Part shown: piece after piece, positions 1 through 8,668 of the stretch | Position numbering within the stretch: the first letter of the stretch is position 1 | Layout: each line of letters opens with the position of its first letter | DNA from: Isoetes taiwanensis | Lineage: Eukaryota; Streptophyta; Lycopodiopsida; Isoetales; Isoetaceae | Direction: 5' to 3' | DNA length: 64,000 bases | NCBI GenBank assembly: GCA_021234155.1 | Contig: JAJEKV010000032.1 | Coordinates: 10,114,099-10,178,098, forward strand | The notes under the pieces: generated by a model | The model's input: the letters and a program-made list of their open reading frames with translations, nothing else | What the model was told of the DNA's origin: nothing | The model's database searches: none | Translations under genes and position numbers: made by a program

Positions 1-1
1 C

Positions 2-561
2 TTTCTAGATGTTGTTATCAAGTACTCCAAAATTCCCGTCATGAAGGAATATAAGGAAGATAAAGCTCCCCCTGATAAAGGAAAGGCCCCAATGTACCCC
101 CCCAGCCTAAAAAGGTTTGGGTTCAGAAAAAGCCCAACAGCAGCAAGAAAGAGGGAGAGGAAGATTTTTGCAAAAATGGGGAAACTAGCAAACAAAAGGA
201 TGATGATCCCATAAACATCATTCCCCTTATGATTTGCTGTGCTAACAATGGGATTATTGAAAAAATTGAAGATATCAAGGCAAATAATGTGATCATTGAG
301 GAAATTGAAGAGATTAAGGAAGACAAAGCCTTAGCTATAACAGGAGAAGCTTTGGAAGAAATCCACTATGTTTATGACAGTGAACATTCCGAACAGCACT
401 TCTTAGAACAGGTAATTGAAAGAGACTTAGACAAAGAAGAAGAAAAAGGATCTTGGGAATTGATCACATCCAATAGAAAAAAGAGAAATAAAAAACAAAC
501 CTTTGAAGTCTCAAGGAGAAGTTCAAGGGTAAAAAAAAAAACTGATTTTTATGGATATTAA
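2..561 (+). pseudogene. LINE ORF1 C-terminal part, frameshifted (L1-a)
   Basis: C-terminal part of the LINE ORF1 (RNA-binding, gag-like) protein. Bases 2 to about 105 read in frame 2 and begin FLDVVIKYSKIP. Coding then continues in frame 1 to the stop at 559-561. The switch falls at a run of C residues at about 97-103, consistent with a 1-base slip. The visible part is highly charged (Lys/Glu-rich) and contains no zinc knuckle, which would lie upstream of the window. It overlaps the ORF2 start by 11 bases, a usual L1 arrangement. Assignment rests on position before ORF2 and on composition. Confidence 0.6.
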
Positions 562-3500
562 CTTCAGATGTGTATCTTGGAATCTCCAAGGTATTAATTC
601 GAATGTCAAACGAGATAGGCTAAAGATTTGTATTTTCTCCATTAATGCTGATATGATCTTTTTCCAGGAACATAAGCTTCATGATGATGATTTTGAGAGA
701 CTTATTGCTAACACTCTTCCCCCTAGTTTTAGACTTTGGGCTATTAGGGCAAATAATAGTTCTGCAGGTATTTCTATAGCTTGGAAAAACAGTTTAAATA
801 TCTCCAACATTCAGATGATGCATGGCAACTGTGGGAGATGGCAAATTCTCCATGGAGATCTCGGAACCAAAAGGTTTGCTTTTGTTAACATTTATGCTCA
901 TAATCAGCCTGGTGAGAGAAGTCCTATGTGGAATACAATTAGAAATAGCTTAGCTAATATTCCTTATGATAACTGCATTCTTGCTGGTGACTTTAACATG
1001 GTCACTCATGATTTTATGAGGAGTACTAATTTTAGACCTCTCCTCAATCAAGAGCAGAATTCTTGGGGGCACTTAATCTCCATGCATGATCTTAAACTGG
1101 TTAGAACCCAACCAAATACTTTCAGCTGGTTCAATCAGAGAATTGATGACCCTATCCATTGCCTTCATGGCCGTTTCTATGTCAATGAGAATCTTTGGAA
1201 CCATTGTGACAGGGTTTCCAATTTAAATGGCTATACAATCTCTGATCACTTTCCCCAGTTGCTGGAAATAAGAGGGGATACTTCAAATGCCAAGAGAAAA
1301 TCCTACTTCAAGTTAAATGTCTCACTTCTTGACCAGACTACCTTTCTTCATGAGTTTGAACAGGTTTATAGGAAGACCCCTAAGCCTAGAAATCAGTTTG
1401 GATGGATGGAATGGTGGGTGAGAACTGCCAAAAATATAAAAAATTGTCTCAAAGACTGGGGCAAGCAAATTTACATTCAAGAAAAGCAGCATCTGATGGA
1501 TTTGAGAACTCAGCTCCAGCAAACTCCCTTGGATCAGCAAGAGAATATAAAAATTCAGGTTGAAAGAGAGGAACTCAAAATTGCAAAAGGATGGCAGCTA
1601 AAAGCAAAAATTAGGGAACTTAAGGATGATGAGAGGAGTAACTCCAAGTATTTCTTCATCAAGGCCAAAGGGAGAATCAAGAGAAATCAGATCTATAGTG
1701 TAAAGGTCAATGGCAATCCCATCTCTGAGGACAAAGACCTTAAACAGGCTGCTACTGATCATTTTATGAGAATAATGGGAACCTCTCCTACTGACATGGA
1801 AGAGGATATTGACAACTTCATTCAGATTCAAAGATCTATTCAAGATGAGCAGAATGAAAGCATGAAAGCTCCTTTTACCATTGAAGAATTGTGGGCAAAC
1901 GTATCAGGTATGGAAAATGGTAAGACTCCGGGTCCTGATGGCCTCCCAGTCGAATTTTATAAAAAAACTTGGAATATTATTGGAAATGATGTTACTAATG
2001 TGTGCAATGAGTTCTTACTTCTCAGGAATCTAGATTGCAGAATTAATACCAGCTTTATTTCCTTGATTCCTAAAATAGATGAGCCTGAAACTTTCTCTGA
2101 TTTCAGACCTATATCCTACAAAATCATCGCCTCTAGACTGAAACCTATTCTGGATCTTATCATCTCCAACATCCAAAGTGCTTACCTAAAGGATAGATCC
2201 ATTTTAGATAATGTAGCCACTGCTATTATAGGCATGCATTGGGCCAAAGAAACTAAACAGGATATTGCCTTGCTCAAACTGGATATTACTAAGGCTTTTG
2301 ACACGGTCAGCTGGAATTTCCTCTTCGAATGTTGTCAAAAGATGGGGTTCTCCCAAGAAGTGATAAGTATTTTTCAGGCCATTCTTTACAACTCAAGATC
2401 TTCTGTCCTGATCAATGGAGAATGCAGCCCTTTCTTTGAGATAAAGAGAGGTGTCAAGCAAGGTTGTCCTCTTGCCCCTTTTCTTTTCCTTATAATTATG
2501 GAAGCCTTGAATTGTGCCTTCAAAAAAGCTGACCAGGAGAAGAGAATTGTGGGACTTAAGCTCCCTGGTAATCAAGATGCATGTTTCTTCCTTAATGCTC
2601 ACTTTGCAGATGACACTTTTCTTTTTGTCACTATGGAAGAGAACTCCATCACAAACACTCAAACTGTTCTCCAAGATTTTGGTAACTGTTCGGGATGTAA
2701 AATCAACCCTCTCAAGTCCAAGCTCATTGCAAGAAATCAGGTAAAGGGGCAGCAAACTGTTCAAACCCTTGGCTGTGAGTATCTCTCTCCAATTACTAAA
2801 TCCAAAATCTTGGGTATTCCTTTTGCTTTAAGGACTAATGCTAGTGATCTTTGGGGTGACATTATTGAGAAGTTCCACAGAAAGGCTGATCTTTTAAACA
2901 GTAAATATCTGTCCAAAAATGGAAGAGCTATCTCAGCCAATTCTGTCATTTCTTCTTCTCATGTTTACCAGTCTTCTATCCTTTTAGCTCCTAAAAAGGT
3001 CACCTCTAAGCTCCAAGGCATTTTAGGTAGATTTATTGCTAGTGGGGGTAGTAATAGAACCTGGATCCCAGTTTCCATGAAAGAATGTATGAAGAAAAGG
3101 AAGCATGGTGGTCTTGGAGTTCTGGACATTGAGAAACAAGGGCTGGCCCTGGCAGCCAAATATATTTATAGAGCTGGCCATGATGAAATAAACCACCCTG
3201 TGTCAAAGCTTATTAACCATTACCTTGCTAAGTGTAAACCCTTTGGGTGGAGAAATGTGAACATGCATCTCCCTGACAGCTTATTCTTTGAGTTCAAGGT
3301 TCCCAATAATACTCCTGGTATCATTAAAAAATGGATCAGAGCCTGGAAAGCAGTCAGCAGGATGTATTCTTGGAAGGAGGGCCTTTCTAAGGATCAAACA
3401 ATCTTTTGGAATCCCTCTTTAATTTTAAATAACCCTGACATCTGCTTGGCTATGCATTTTCCTATTCAGTGCAGAAAATGGTCAGATAGAGGCATCACTC

Positions 3501-4132
3501 ATATTTCTCATCTTTTCAATGATGGGGGTTTTATAGAATTTCAGAACTCAGTTCTTGCAGACATGGGTGAAGATCATGAGAGACTTTACCAGGCCATAAG
3601 AAGTTGTCTTATTGAAGGAGAATGGCACAACCAAGAAACCCAATGGCATGTTCACGGTAACTCAGGATATAGGGTTAAAAATGCCTACAGATTTCTGACA
3701 AGGAGCTACACCATCTCTATTCATACCAAATGGGATATCACTGAGGAGAGATGTATGCCAAATCTAAAATTCATGTGGAACTCTCCCATTAACCCCAAAA
3801 TCAAGGCCTTTATGTGGCAACTTTGGCATAAGGCTTTAGCTACCAATGCAAAAAGATATAGATTGAACATGGCTGCTTCTAATTTATGTGAGAGATGTTT
3901 ACGGGGAAGTCAAGATGAAAACCACTTGTTCAAGAACCGTTTATATGGGGGTAGTGGGTACTTGAGTGGCTGGCCGAGGAATTCCAAATTCCCAACCTGT
4001 CCTCTACCCCTATGGTTGAAATCCTCTTTCCTAATGATCCTCAGGACTGGAGAATATACATACTCCTCTGGAGGATCTGGAAAGCAAGGAACTCAATCAT
4101 TTTTTATCACTAACTATCTTTTGTTTCTCTGA
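551..4132 (+). CDS. LINE ORF2: endonuclease-reverse transcriptase (L1-a)
   Basis: Replication protein of an L1-type LINE: it nicks target DNA and reverse-transcribes the LINE RNA there. Residues 1-235 form the apurinic-like endonuclease, with WNLQG near the start, QEH, GDFN at 146-149 and SDH at 231-233. The reverse transcriptase follows, with KTPGPDGLPVEFYKKTW, GVKQGCPLAPF and a catalytic box that reads FADD at 685-688 instead of the usual YADD. Near residue 521 the text runs RPIS straight into YKIIA, so about four residues usual in the family (LTNT-like) are missing. The zinc-binding tail begins CERC...ENHLF near the end, but a shift then replaces its last residues with unrelated sequence. 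The ATG at 551 is chosen because EN homology starts at once. The long frame survives, yet these lesions make activity unlikely. Confidence 0.9.
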   Translation: MDINFRCVSWNLQGINSNVKRDRLKICIFSINADMIFFQEHKLHDDDFERLIANTLPPSFRLWAIRANNSSAGISIAWKNSLNISNIQMMHGNCGRWQILHGDLGTKRFAFVNIYAHNQPGERSPMWNTIRNSLANIPYDNCILAGDFNMVTHDFMRSTNFRPLLNQEQNSWGHLISMHDLKLVRTQPNTFSWFNQRIDDPIHCLHGRFYVNENLWNHCDRVSNLNGYTISDHFPQLLEIRGDTSNAKRKSYFKLNVSLLDQTTFLHEFEQVYRKTPKPRNQFGWMEWWVRTAKNIKNCLKDWGKQIYIQEKQHLMDLRTQLQQTPLDQQENIKIQVEREELKIAKGWQLKAKIRELKDDERSNSKYFFIKAKGRIKRNQIYSVKVNGNPISEDKDLKQAATDHFMRIMGTSPTDMEEDIDNFIQIQRSIQDEQNESMKAPFTIEELWANVSGMENGKTPGPDGLPVEFYKKTWNIIGNDVTNVCNEFLLLRNLDCRINTSFISLIPKIDEPETFSDFRPISYKIIASRLKPILDLIISNIQSAYLKDRSILDNVATAIIGMHWAKETKQDIALLKLDITKAFDTVSWNFLFECCQKMGFSQEVISIFQAILYNSRSSVLINGECSPFFEIKRGVKQGCPLAPFLFLIIMEALNCAFKKADQEKRIVGLKLPGNQDACFFLNAHFADDTFLFVTMEENSITNTQTVLQDFGNCSGCKINPLKSKLIARNQVKGQQTVQTLGCEYLSPITKSKILGIPFALRTNASDLWGDIIEKFHRKADLLNSKYLSKNGRAISANSVISSSHVYQSSILLAPKKVTSKLQGILGRFIASGGSNRTWIPVSMKECMKKRKHGGLGVLDIEKQGLALAAKYIYRAGHDEINHPVSKLINHYLAKCKPFGWRNVNMHLPDSLFFEFKVPNNTPGIIKKWIRAWKAVSRMYSWKEGLSKDQTIFWNPSLILNNPDICLAMHFPIQCRKWSDRGITHISHLFNDGGFIEFQNSVLADMGEDHERLYQAIRSCLIEGEWHNQETQWHVHGNSGYRVKNAYRFLTRSYTISIHTKWDITEERCMPNLKFMWNSPINPKIKAFMWQLWHKALATNAKRYRLNMAASNLCERCLRGSQDENHLFKNRLYGGSGYLSGWPRNSKFPTCPLPLWLKSSFLMILRTGEYTYSSGGSGKQGTQSFFITNYLLFL

Positions 4133-4201
4133 ATTATAGGTAACATTCTTATTGGACAAAAGAAGCTGAATTGGAGTCGGATTAATCTTGGGGTAAATTC
4201 C

Positions 4202-4462
4202 ATGTGGCTGGACCAATTTGGAGCCACCCCAACAGCTTACCATGGAGATTACTGTCATTGTGACTGTTCGTGCATTCAAAGCTTGGACGCCAGAAGAGCA
4301 CTCATATGTGAAGCAGTAGACCACACAGGTCGTTTCAACCCGGCTAAATGTCAGATATGTAGCTGCCCGTACTGCTCATTCATCTCTGCAACCAAAGGCA
4401 TGGGTCGAAAGGACAAAAGGAAAGTTGGAGAAGCATCTGGATCTGCTAATCCAGATGCCTGA
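4202..4462 (+). CDS. Cysteine-rich small ORF after LINE ORF2
   Basis: An 86-residue frame between the end of ORF2 and the LINE poly-A. It has eight cysteines in two clusters (CHCDC with a further C, and CQICSCPYC) followed by a basic patch (GRKDKRKVG). I recognise no family. The clusters could bind metal, or the frame may be chance in the 3' UTR. L1-c and L1-d also have an ORF in this position, with different sequences. Translation is unproven. Confidence 0.3.
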   Translation: MWLDQFGATPTAYHGDYCHCDCSCIQSLDARRALICEAVDHTGRFNPAKCQICSCPYCSFISATKGMGRKDKRKVGEASGSANPDA

Positions 4463-4674
4463 GATCAGACTTTTGACAAAACTATATTCTAGATCATTTC
4501 AGTTTTAAGTCTCATATGACACTGAAGTATAACTTAAGTCTTAGATTTTTTCCAGAATCTATATGCTAGATCAAAGGGTTAATCACTTCCCAGGATAAAA
4601 AAAGTTGACTTTTTGTACTCATATATACATATGTACCCCTATGTATAACTTATTAATACAAATATAGTCTTCAA

Positions 4675-4686
4675 TAAAAAAAAAAA
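4675..4686 (+). other. Poly-A tail of L1-a
   Basis: A-run closing the L1-a 3' UTR, preceded by TATAGTCTTCAAT. It marks the 3' boundary of the element. Confidence 0.75.
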
Positions 4687-4992
<306 letters not shown>

Positions 4993-5929
4993 TGACATTC
5001 TCACAATACATATTGAAATAATGCGATTTAAAGAGTATTCTAAAATCATAAGTGATTCAACAAATAAATTTCTTCATAGTCCTTATGTGGCCCATAATCT
5101 GGTAGCAATCCAAGGTGCGGTAGAGTATGTGTTTAAGCCTTTTTGTTCCATCCATACTTTAGTGGTTCTTTGATCGAGGGTTCCATTGCCTTCAGACTTG
5201 TCACCAGCATAGTTTGGCTGCATTTATTCATTTGGTTGCATTTATTCATTTTCAATGGGCCTTAGCAAGCATCAATTCTATTAAGGCTTGGTATAGGAAT
5301 GGTTGATCCAATTCCTTTGATGAGATGTATATATTGAGAGAGGGTCATAGAGAATTTGCCTCCCTTGAGAAATGATAAAAATACATAAAACTCTATAAGT
5401 TCATACATAAAACTCTATAAGTTTATTTAGAGGCAAAGTATGCCATCATATATTGGCAGCTCGTGGCTTTAGTCTTTTGAGATAAGTTGCTCTAACTCCA
5501 AGAGTTCTCTATCAAGTGCCTCCACATTAATGTGCATTGATGTGTTTTGTCGTCAACTATTGGGCATTGTTTTGCCTTCTTTTCCTCAGCTGGTTTTCTG
5601 CTTGCTCTTTTTCTCTCTATTGATTCTGCATACACCCTTGCTCTCTAGGGGTTTTTGCTTGTTTTTTCTTTCTTTTCCTAGGGTGGCTCGTAGGGACGTT
5701 TTCGCTCTGAGAATCAAATTTTAAACTCAAATTTGCCCCTATGCGCCACTTGCCCCTTTCTATCTCCTTCTTGCTTGCCCTGTTCTCCAACTTATACTCT
5801 TCTATCTTGCCTCTACAACCATATCCTCGATGTTTCAATCCCAATTTCCACACCAACACCCATGACACGCCCATAGGTGGGGAAGACCTTCTACAACCCC
5901 AACCCCAACCTCAGCCATCACAAGCAAAC
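4993..5929. other. Unassigned spacer before LINE copy A
   Basis: About 940 bases. A 22-base stretch (CATACATAAAACTCTATAAG plus TT) occurs almost twice at about 5384 and 5403. Short open frames at 5530-5724 and 5741-6019 look like chance, except that the second runs into the LINE ORF1 start at 5930. The last few hundred bases may be the 5' leader of LINE copy A, but I see no match to copy B here. Confidence 0.4.
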
Positions 5930-6042
5930 ATGGTAGCCAAACTTATACTAGGGGCTATGATAGATTCCATTTCCATTTGTAGGAAAGACCACACAAGCAA
6001 GGATAAGTTTATCTTATGAAAGGAGGCAAGGGCAAAGGGGCA
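5930..6042 (+). pseudogene. LINE copy A ORF1, N-terminal stub
   Basis: Begins MVAKLILGAMIDSI and matches the start of the ORF1-like frame of copy B (MAAKLLLGEYIDAI). An in-frame stop precedes KEARAKGHAT, whose counterpart in copy B is KREARAKSRAT. It is then cut by the LTR element, and the reading resumes in DNA after 8669. Confidence 0.6.
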
Positions 6043-6234
6043 TCTTAACTTTAGGATACCAGGAGATTACAATGCAGATAGATAGATATATTGAATAAAG
6101 AAAACTGAATGGGAACAAGCTTCCCATCGTAGCTTCATATAGACACGACTGTTTACCATGGGACATGACTCTTTGCCTACATGGATGACACATCATATGA
6201 TATGCTGAGTTGGCAGGGTTGTTATATTCTAACA
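6043..6234 (-). repeat. 3' LTR of the LEA-carrying element
   Basis: 192 bp, identical to 8473-8668 except for one base (GAATGGGAAC against GAATGGAAAC) and one missing GATA unit. It is flanked outside by GGGCA (6038-6042), matching the duplication at 8669-8673. Confidence 0.93.
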
Positions 6235-6243
6235 CCCTCCCTC
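6235..6243 (-). promoter_or_regulatory. Polypurine tract
   Basis: Minus strand GAGGGAGGG directly before the TGTTAG start of the 3' LTR; the expected plus-strand primer. Confidence 0.85.
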
Positions 6244-6257
6244 AAACCAACAACAAC

Positions 6258-6770
6258 TCAGCCATGATCAGAATCAGCTTCATATCTCAGAATCTGGTCC
6301 TTCCTACATCTTCTAATCTTCTTCTGATTATTCTTGTTCTTGAATCTTGTAGGAGAAATTCTTCTCTTCATGTGTGCTAGTGGGATATTTCCAATAATAT
6401 TTACAGCTTCGTTTATGAATAAATTTTTATTGCTGCCTTCTAGAATTAGTTGAACCATTTCATGATCATCAGCAAAGTCATAACAAAGATCCCATAAGTC
6501 TGATTTCTCTCGCTTGCGTGCCAAGGGAGTGAGGTCTTCTTCCATGTTTGCATTTAGATTGCTCACATCATCTAATCTTCCCTCCCTTGAGCATCTAAAA
6601 CTTACGCCATTTTCTTTAGAAATCGAATGAATACCTTTAGAACAAGCGTCTTCAATTTGATCTTGATTTGCAGCTGGGATTGTAGACCCTCCCTTGATAT
6701 GAGGATCTCCAACGTCTACTTCTGCAGCAGCATCATTGATTGGCATATGGGTGGTACTCTTGTGTATCAT
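6258..6770 (-). CDS. Second ORF of the LEA-carrying element, unknown function
   Basis: 170 codons on the element's sense strand, overlapping the end of the previous frame by about 38 bases in a third frame. It ends only 23 bases before the 3' LTR. The N-terminal half is acidic and Asp/Glu-rich; the middle reads SDLWDLCYDFADDHEMVQLI; the C-terminus is strongly basic (KNKNNQKKIRRCRKDQI). I do not recognise the family. It may be the original C-terminus of the captured protein after another shift, or a separate ORF. Confidence 0.5.
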   Translation of the reverse strand: MIHKSTTHMPINDAAAEVDVGDPHIKGGSTIPAANQDQIEDACSKGIHSISKENGVSFRCSREGRLDDVSNLNANMEEDLTPLARKREKSDLWDLCYDFADDHEMVQLILEGSNKNLFINEAVNIIGNIPLAHMKRRISPTRFKNKNNQKKIRRCRKDQILRYEADSDHG

Positions 6771-7290
6771 ACTCTAATTTGAACCCATCTGCTTTGTTCT
6801 TCATGATAAATTCATCTGCTGTCTTGAATTTTAAATTGAAATTCTGTACACCTGTAACAGCTTTAGTGGCAAATTTATCCTTGCATATTCTGGGCATTCT
6901 TAGGTCTTCAATCAGAGCCTTTGCAGTCCTCCTAACTTCATTTGAAGCAGTGCGATAATCACCAGTATTCTTCTCAATATCTGGAGTAAGTGTACTGTAT
7001 GCTATATCATATAGATCCCCATCAGAAATCCATAGGTGTTCTTCTGTAATAGAGTTCTCTGAAGGAATAGAACAGAGGTCTTCAACAGGGATCTCGAGAG
7101 TCTTCTTTGCAGGCTGCTCAGGGTTTACAATCTCGATTTCCGCTTGGATCTCTGTGGCATCAATTTCTCTACTTTCTGCACCTTTTTGTTTAGCAGCATC
7201 TGCAGCTTCACCGGTTCTCTTCTTAGCGCCTTCAGCCTTATGCTCTGCGCTTTCTTTTGCTTGGCCAGCATTATCCTTTTTGCACTCTCT
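6733..7290 (-). pseudogene. Out-of-frame continuation of the LEA-like frame
   Basis: Continues the LEA 11-mer pattern (QAKESAEHKAEGAKKRTGEA, then AADAAKQKGAES) in a frame different from the upstream part. It then enters a non-repeat acidic region (EIEIVNPEQPAKKTLEIPVE; DGDLYDIAYSTLTPDIEKN) and stops at 6733-6735. Open for about 185 codons without a stop, which argues the frame was coding until a recent 1- or 2-base change, or that a ribosomal shift joins the two. Confidence 0.7.
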
Positions 7291-8456
7291 GTGAATTGAG
7301 CAGTTTTATCTCTTGCACCTTCTCCCATTGCTTTTGCACCCTGAGTTAAATCTCCAGCTTTTCTTTGGCTTTCATCTTTGGTTTGGCCAGCCTTCTCCCT
7401 TGCACTATCTGCGTATTGACCAGCTGTGTCCTTTGCAGCCTCGCCCTTATCTTTTGCACTTTGTGTAGCTGGACCAGCCTTCTCCTTTGCATAATCTGCA
7501 GCCTCTCTAGCCTTCCTTTCAGCCATTTGTGCTTCAATTTTGAAGCTTGGGATATCAATTCCGTCTTCTGAGGCAATTCCTGCTACAATTTTTGGTCTAA
7601 ACTTGGCATACAAGCCATAGCTATGCCATCCAATCTCGTCTCTTGGATACTTCCTGGCCAATTGCTTCATAGCATCTTTCACAGTCTTGAAGCAGGGTCT
7701 AAAAACCCTCTGTATGTATCCCCAATTCTTCTTTGAAGATATTTCTTTGCCTCCAAACAGAGCCACAATTCTTCTGTTAACAATCTTGCCAGGGATTCGG
7801 GTGCCAAAGACTCTGTAATTTTTGAATTTCTTGGGCATGGCCTCATTGGGAGAGGGCTTCTGTGTGGCCTTAATTTGGCCGATTGCAGCGCGGCCATAGA
7901 TGCAAGAGATTGCGGAAGCAAAGGATAATCCTTCATCGAAGGAATAGTCTTCTCTGTTTGCGGGGAAGGCAACCCTATTCTTGATCTCATCTCTAACTGT
8001 CGCTATTTCTGTATAAGATATTTTTATCTGGCCACGATTTAGGGCTTCAAGAACCTTTGCAAAAACCGTGGCGTCCTCCTCTTTGCCGATAATCCCAACT
8101 GTTTCCAAGAGTTTCCCTTTTCCTTGGGCAAAGACCGACCGCCTTCTTTCAAAGAACCTCCTTAGGCCAGCAATAACTCTTCTGCCATCTTCATGCAAAG
8201 AGATAATTTTAGGAGTCTTCTTTCTTAATCCCTCTGACGGATTTACTCTGACATCAACAGCACCGTCCTCACTATCGTTGCCTGCCGAACTAGAGATGCA
8301 GGCAATTACTTTTGCTTTCACCTTTGTTGGAAGGAATTTTAAGCTTTTCTTCAATCCGGTAAGGCCTATCTTCATCGATTTCTTCCTTCTGCATTTTCTA
8401 AATTGGAGGGGCTCCCCTACTTCATCTCTCATCACTATACGTCCCAGGATCTTCAC
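7125..8456 (-). CDS. Captured LEA-like protein, frame broken near 7288
   Basis: The main frame inside the LTR element. It can open at a GTG (8456), but the first ATG is at 8432 (MRDEVGEPL), only 29 bases after the primer-binding site. Residues 1-310 form a basic region of unknown family (for example FKNYRVFGTRIPGKI and WHSYGLYAKFRPKI). From about residue 319 there are degenerate 11-mer repeats of LEA group 3 type, such as AREAADYAKEKAG, SAKDKGEAAKDTAG and GARDKTAQFTESAK. Known LEA proteins of this type are flexible amphipathic helices linked to desiccation tolerance. Near 7288 the frame shifts: the LEA pattern continues in another minus-strand frame (DNAGQAKESAEHKAEGAKK) down to a stop at 6733-6735, while the listed frame drifts to a chance stop at 7125. 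No introns are visible, as expected of capture through RNA. Host origin is inferred from the LEA repeats. Confidence 0.75.
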   Translation of the reverse strand: MKILGRIVMRDEVGEPLQFRKCRRKKSMKIGLTGLKKSLKFLPTKVKAKVIACISSSAGNDSEDGAVDVRVNPSEGLRKKTPKIISLHEDGRRVIAGLRRFFERRRSVFAQGKGKLLETVGIIGKEEDATVFAKVLEALNRGQIKISYTEIATVRDEIKNRVAFPANREDYSFDEGLSFASAISCIYGRAAIGQIKATQKPSPNEAMPKKFKNYRVFGTRIPGKIVNRRIVALFGGKEISSKKNWGYIQRVFRPCFKTVKDAMKQLARKYPRDEIGWHSYGLYAKFRPKIVAGIASEDGIDIPSFKIEAQMAERKAREAADYAKEKAGPATQSAKDKGEAAKDTAGQYADSAREKAGQTKDESQRKAGDLTQGAKAMGEGARDKTAQFTESAKRIMLAKQKKAQSIRLKALRREPVKLQMLLNKKVQKVEKLMPQRSKRKSRL

Positions 8457-8460
8457 ATAA

Positions 8461-8472
8461 GCTCTGATACCA
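8461..8472 (-). promoter_or_regulatory. Primer-binding site, initiator-Met tRNA
   Basis: Minus strand TGGTATCAGAGC, the canonical plant initiator-Met complement, immediately downstream of the 5' LTR with no spacer. Confidence 0.93.
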
Positions 8473-8668
8473 TCTTAACTTTAGGATACCAGGAGATTAC
8501 AATGCAGATAGATAGATAGATATATTGAATAAAGAAAACTGAATGGAAACAAGCTTCCCATCGTAGCTTCATATAGACACGACTGTTTACCATGGGACAT
8601 GACTCTTTGCCTACATGGATGACACATCATATGATATGCTGAGTTGGCAGGGTTGTTATATTCTAACA
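8473..8668 (-). repeat. 5' LTR of the LEA-carrying element
   Basis: 196 bp; on the minus strand it begins TGTTAGAATATAAC and ends GTTAAGA, so its ends are TG...GA rather than TG...CA. It contains a (GATA)n tract one unit longer than in the other LTR. It directly joins the primer-binding site at 8472. Confidence 0.93.

Larger units (their letters stand above)
1..4686 (+). mobile_element. L1-type LINE (L1-a), 5' part outside window
   Basis: Plant-type L1 retrotransposon on the plus strand, entered part-way through ORF1. It holds the end of ORF1, a long ORF2 (endonuclease, reverse transcriptase, zinc-binding tail), a 3' region with a short cysteine-rich ORF, and a 3' A-run at 4675-4686. The order ORF1, ORF2 with an 11-base overlap, 3' UTR and poly-A is normal for L1. 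The 5' end and its target-site duplication lie before base 1, so insertion boundaries cannot be checked. Lesions in both ORFs make it non-autonomous today. Confidence 0.9.
6043..8668 (-). mobile_element. Non-autonomous LTR retrotransposon carrying a LEA-like gene
   Basis: A complete small LTR element on the minus strand, 2626 bp. The two LTRs (192 and 196 bp) differ by one substitution and one GATA unit. A 5-bp target-site duplication GGGCA lies at 6038-6042 and 8669-8673. The primer-binding site TGGTATCAGAGC touches the 5' LTR directly, and a purine tract abuts the 3' LTR. The roughly 2.2-kb interior has no gag, protease, integrase or reverse transcriptase. It is filled by two sense-strand frames, one with LEA repeats. 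Mobilisation must have used enzymes in trans. The near-identical LTRs imply a young insertion. It sits inside ORF1 of LINE copy A. Confidence 0.93.

Noticed and set aside
5530-5724. Hydrophobic frame that looks like a signal peptide
   Set aside because: Composition follows a T-rich stretch; no family match, no conserved neighbour, and the opposite strand is equally open.
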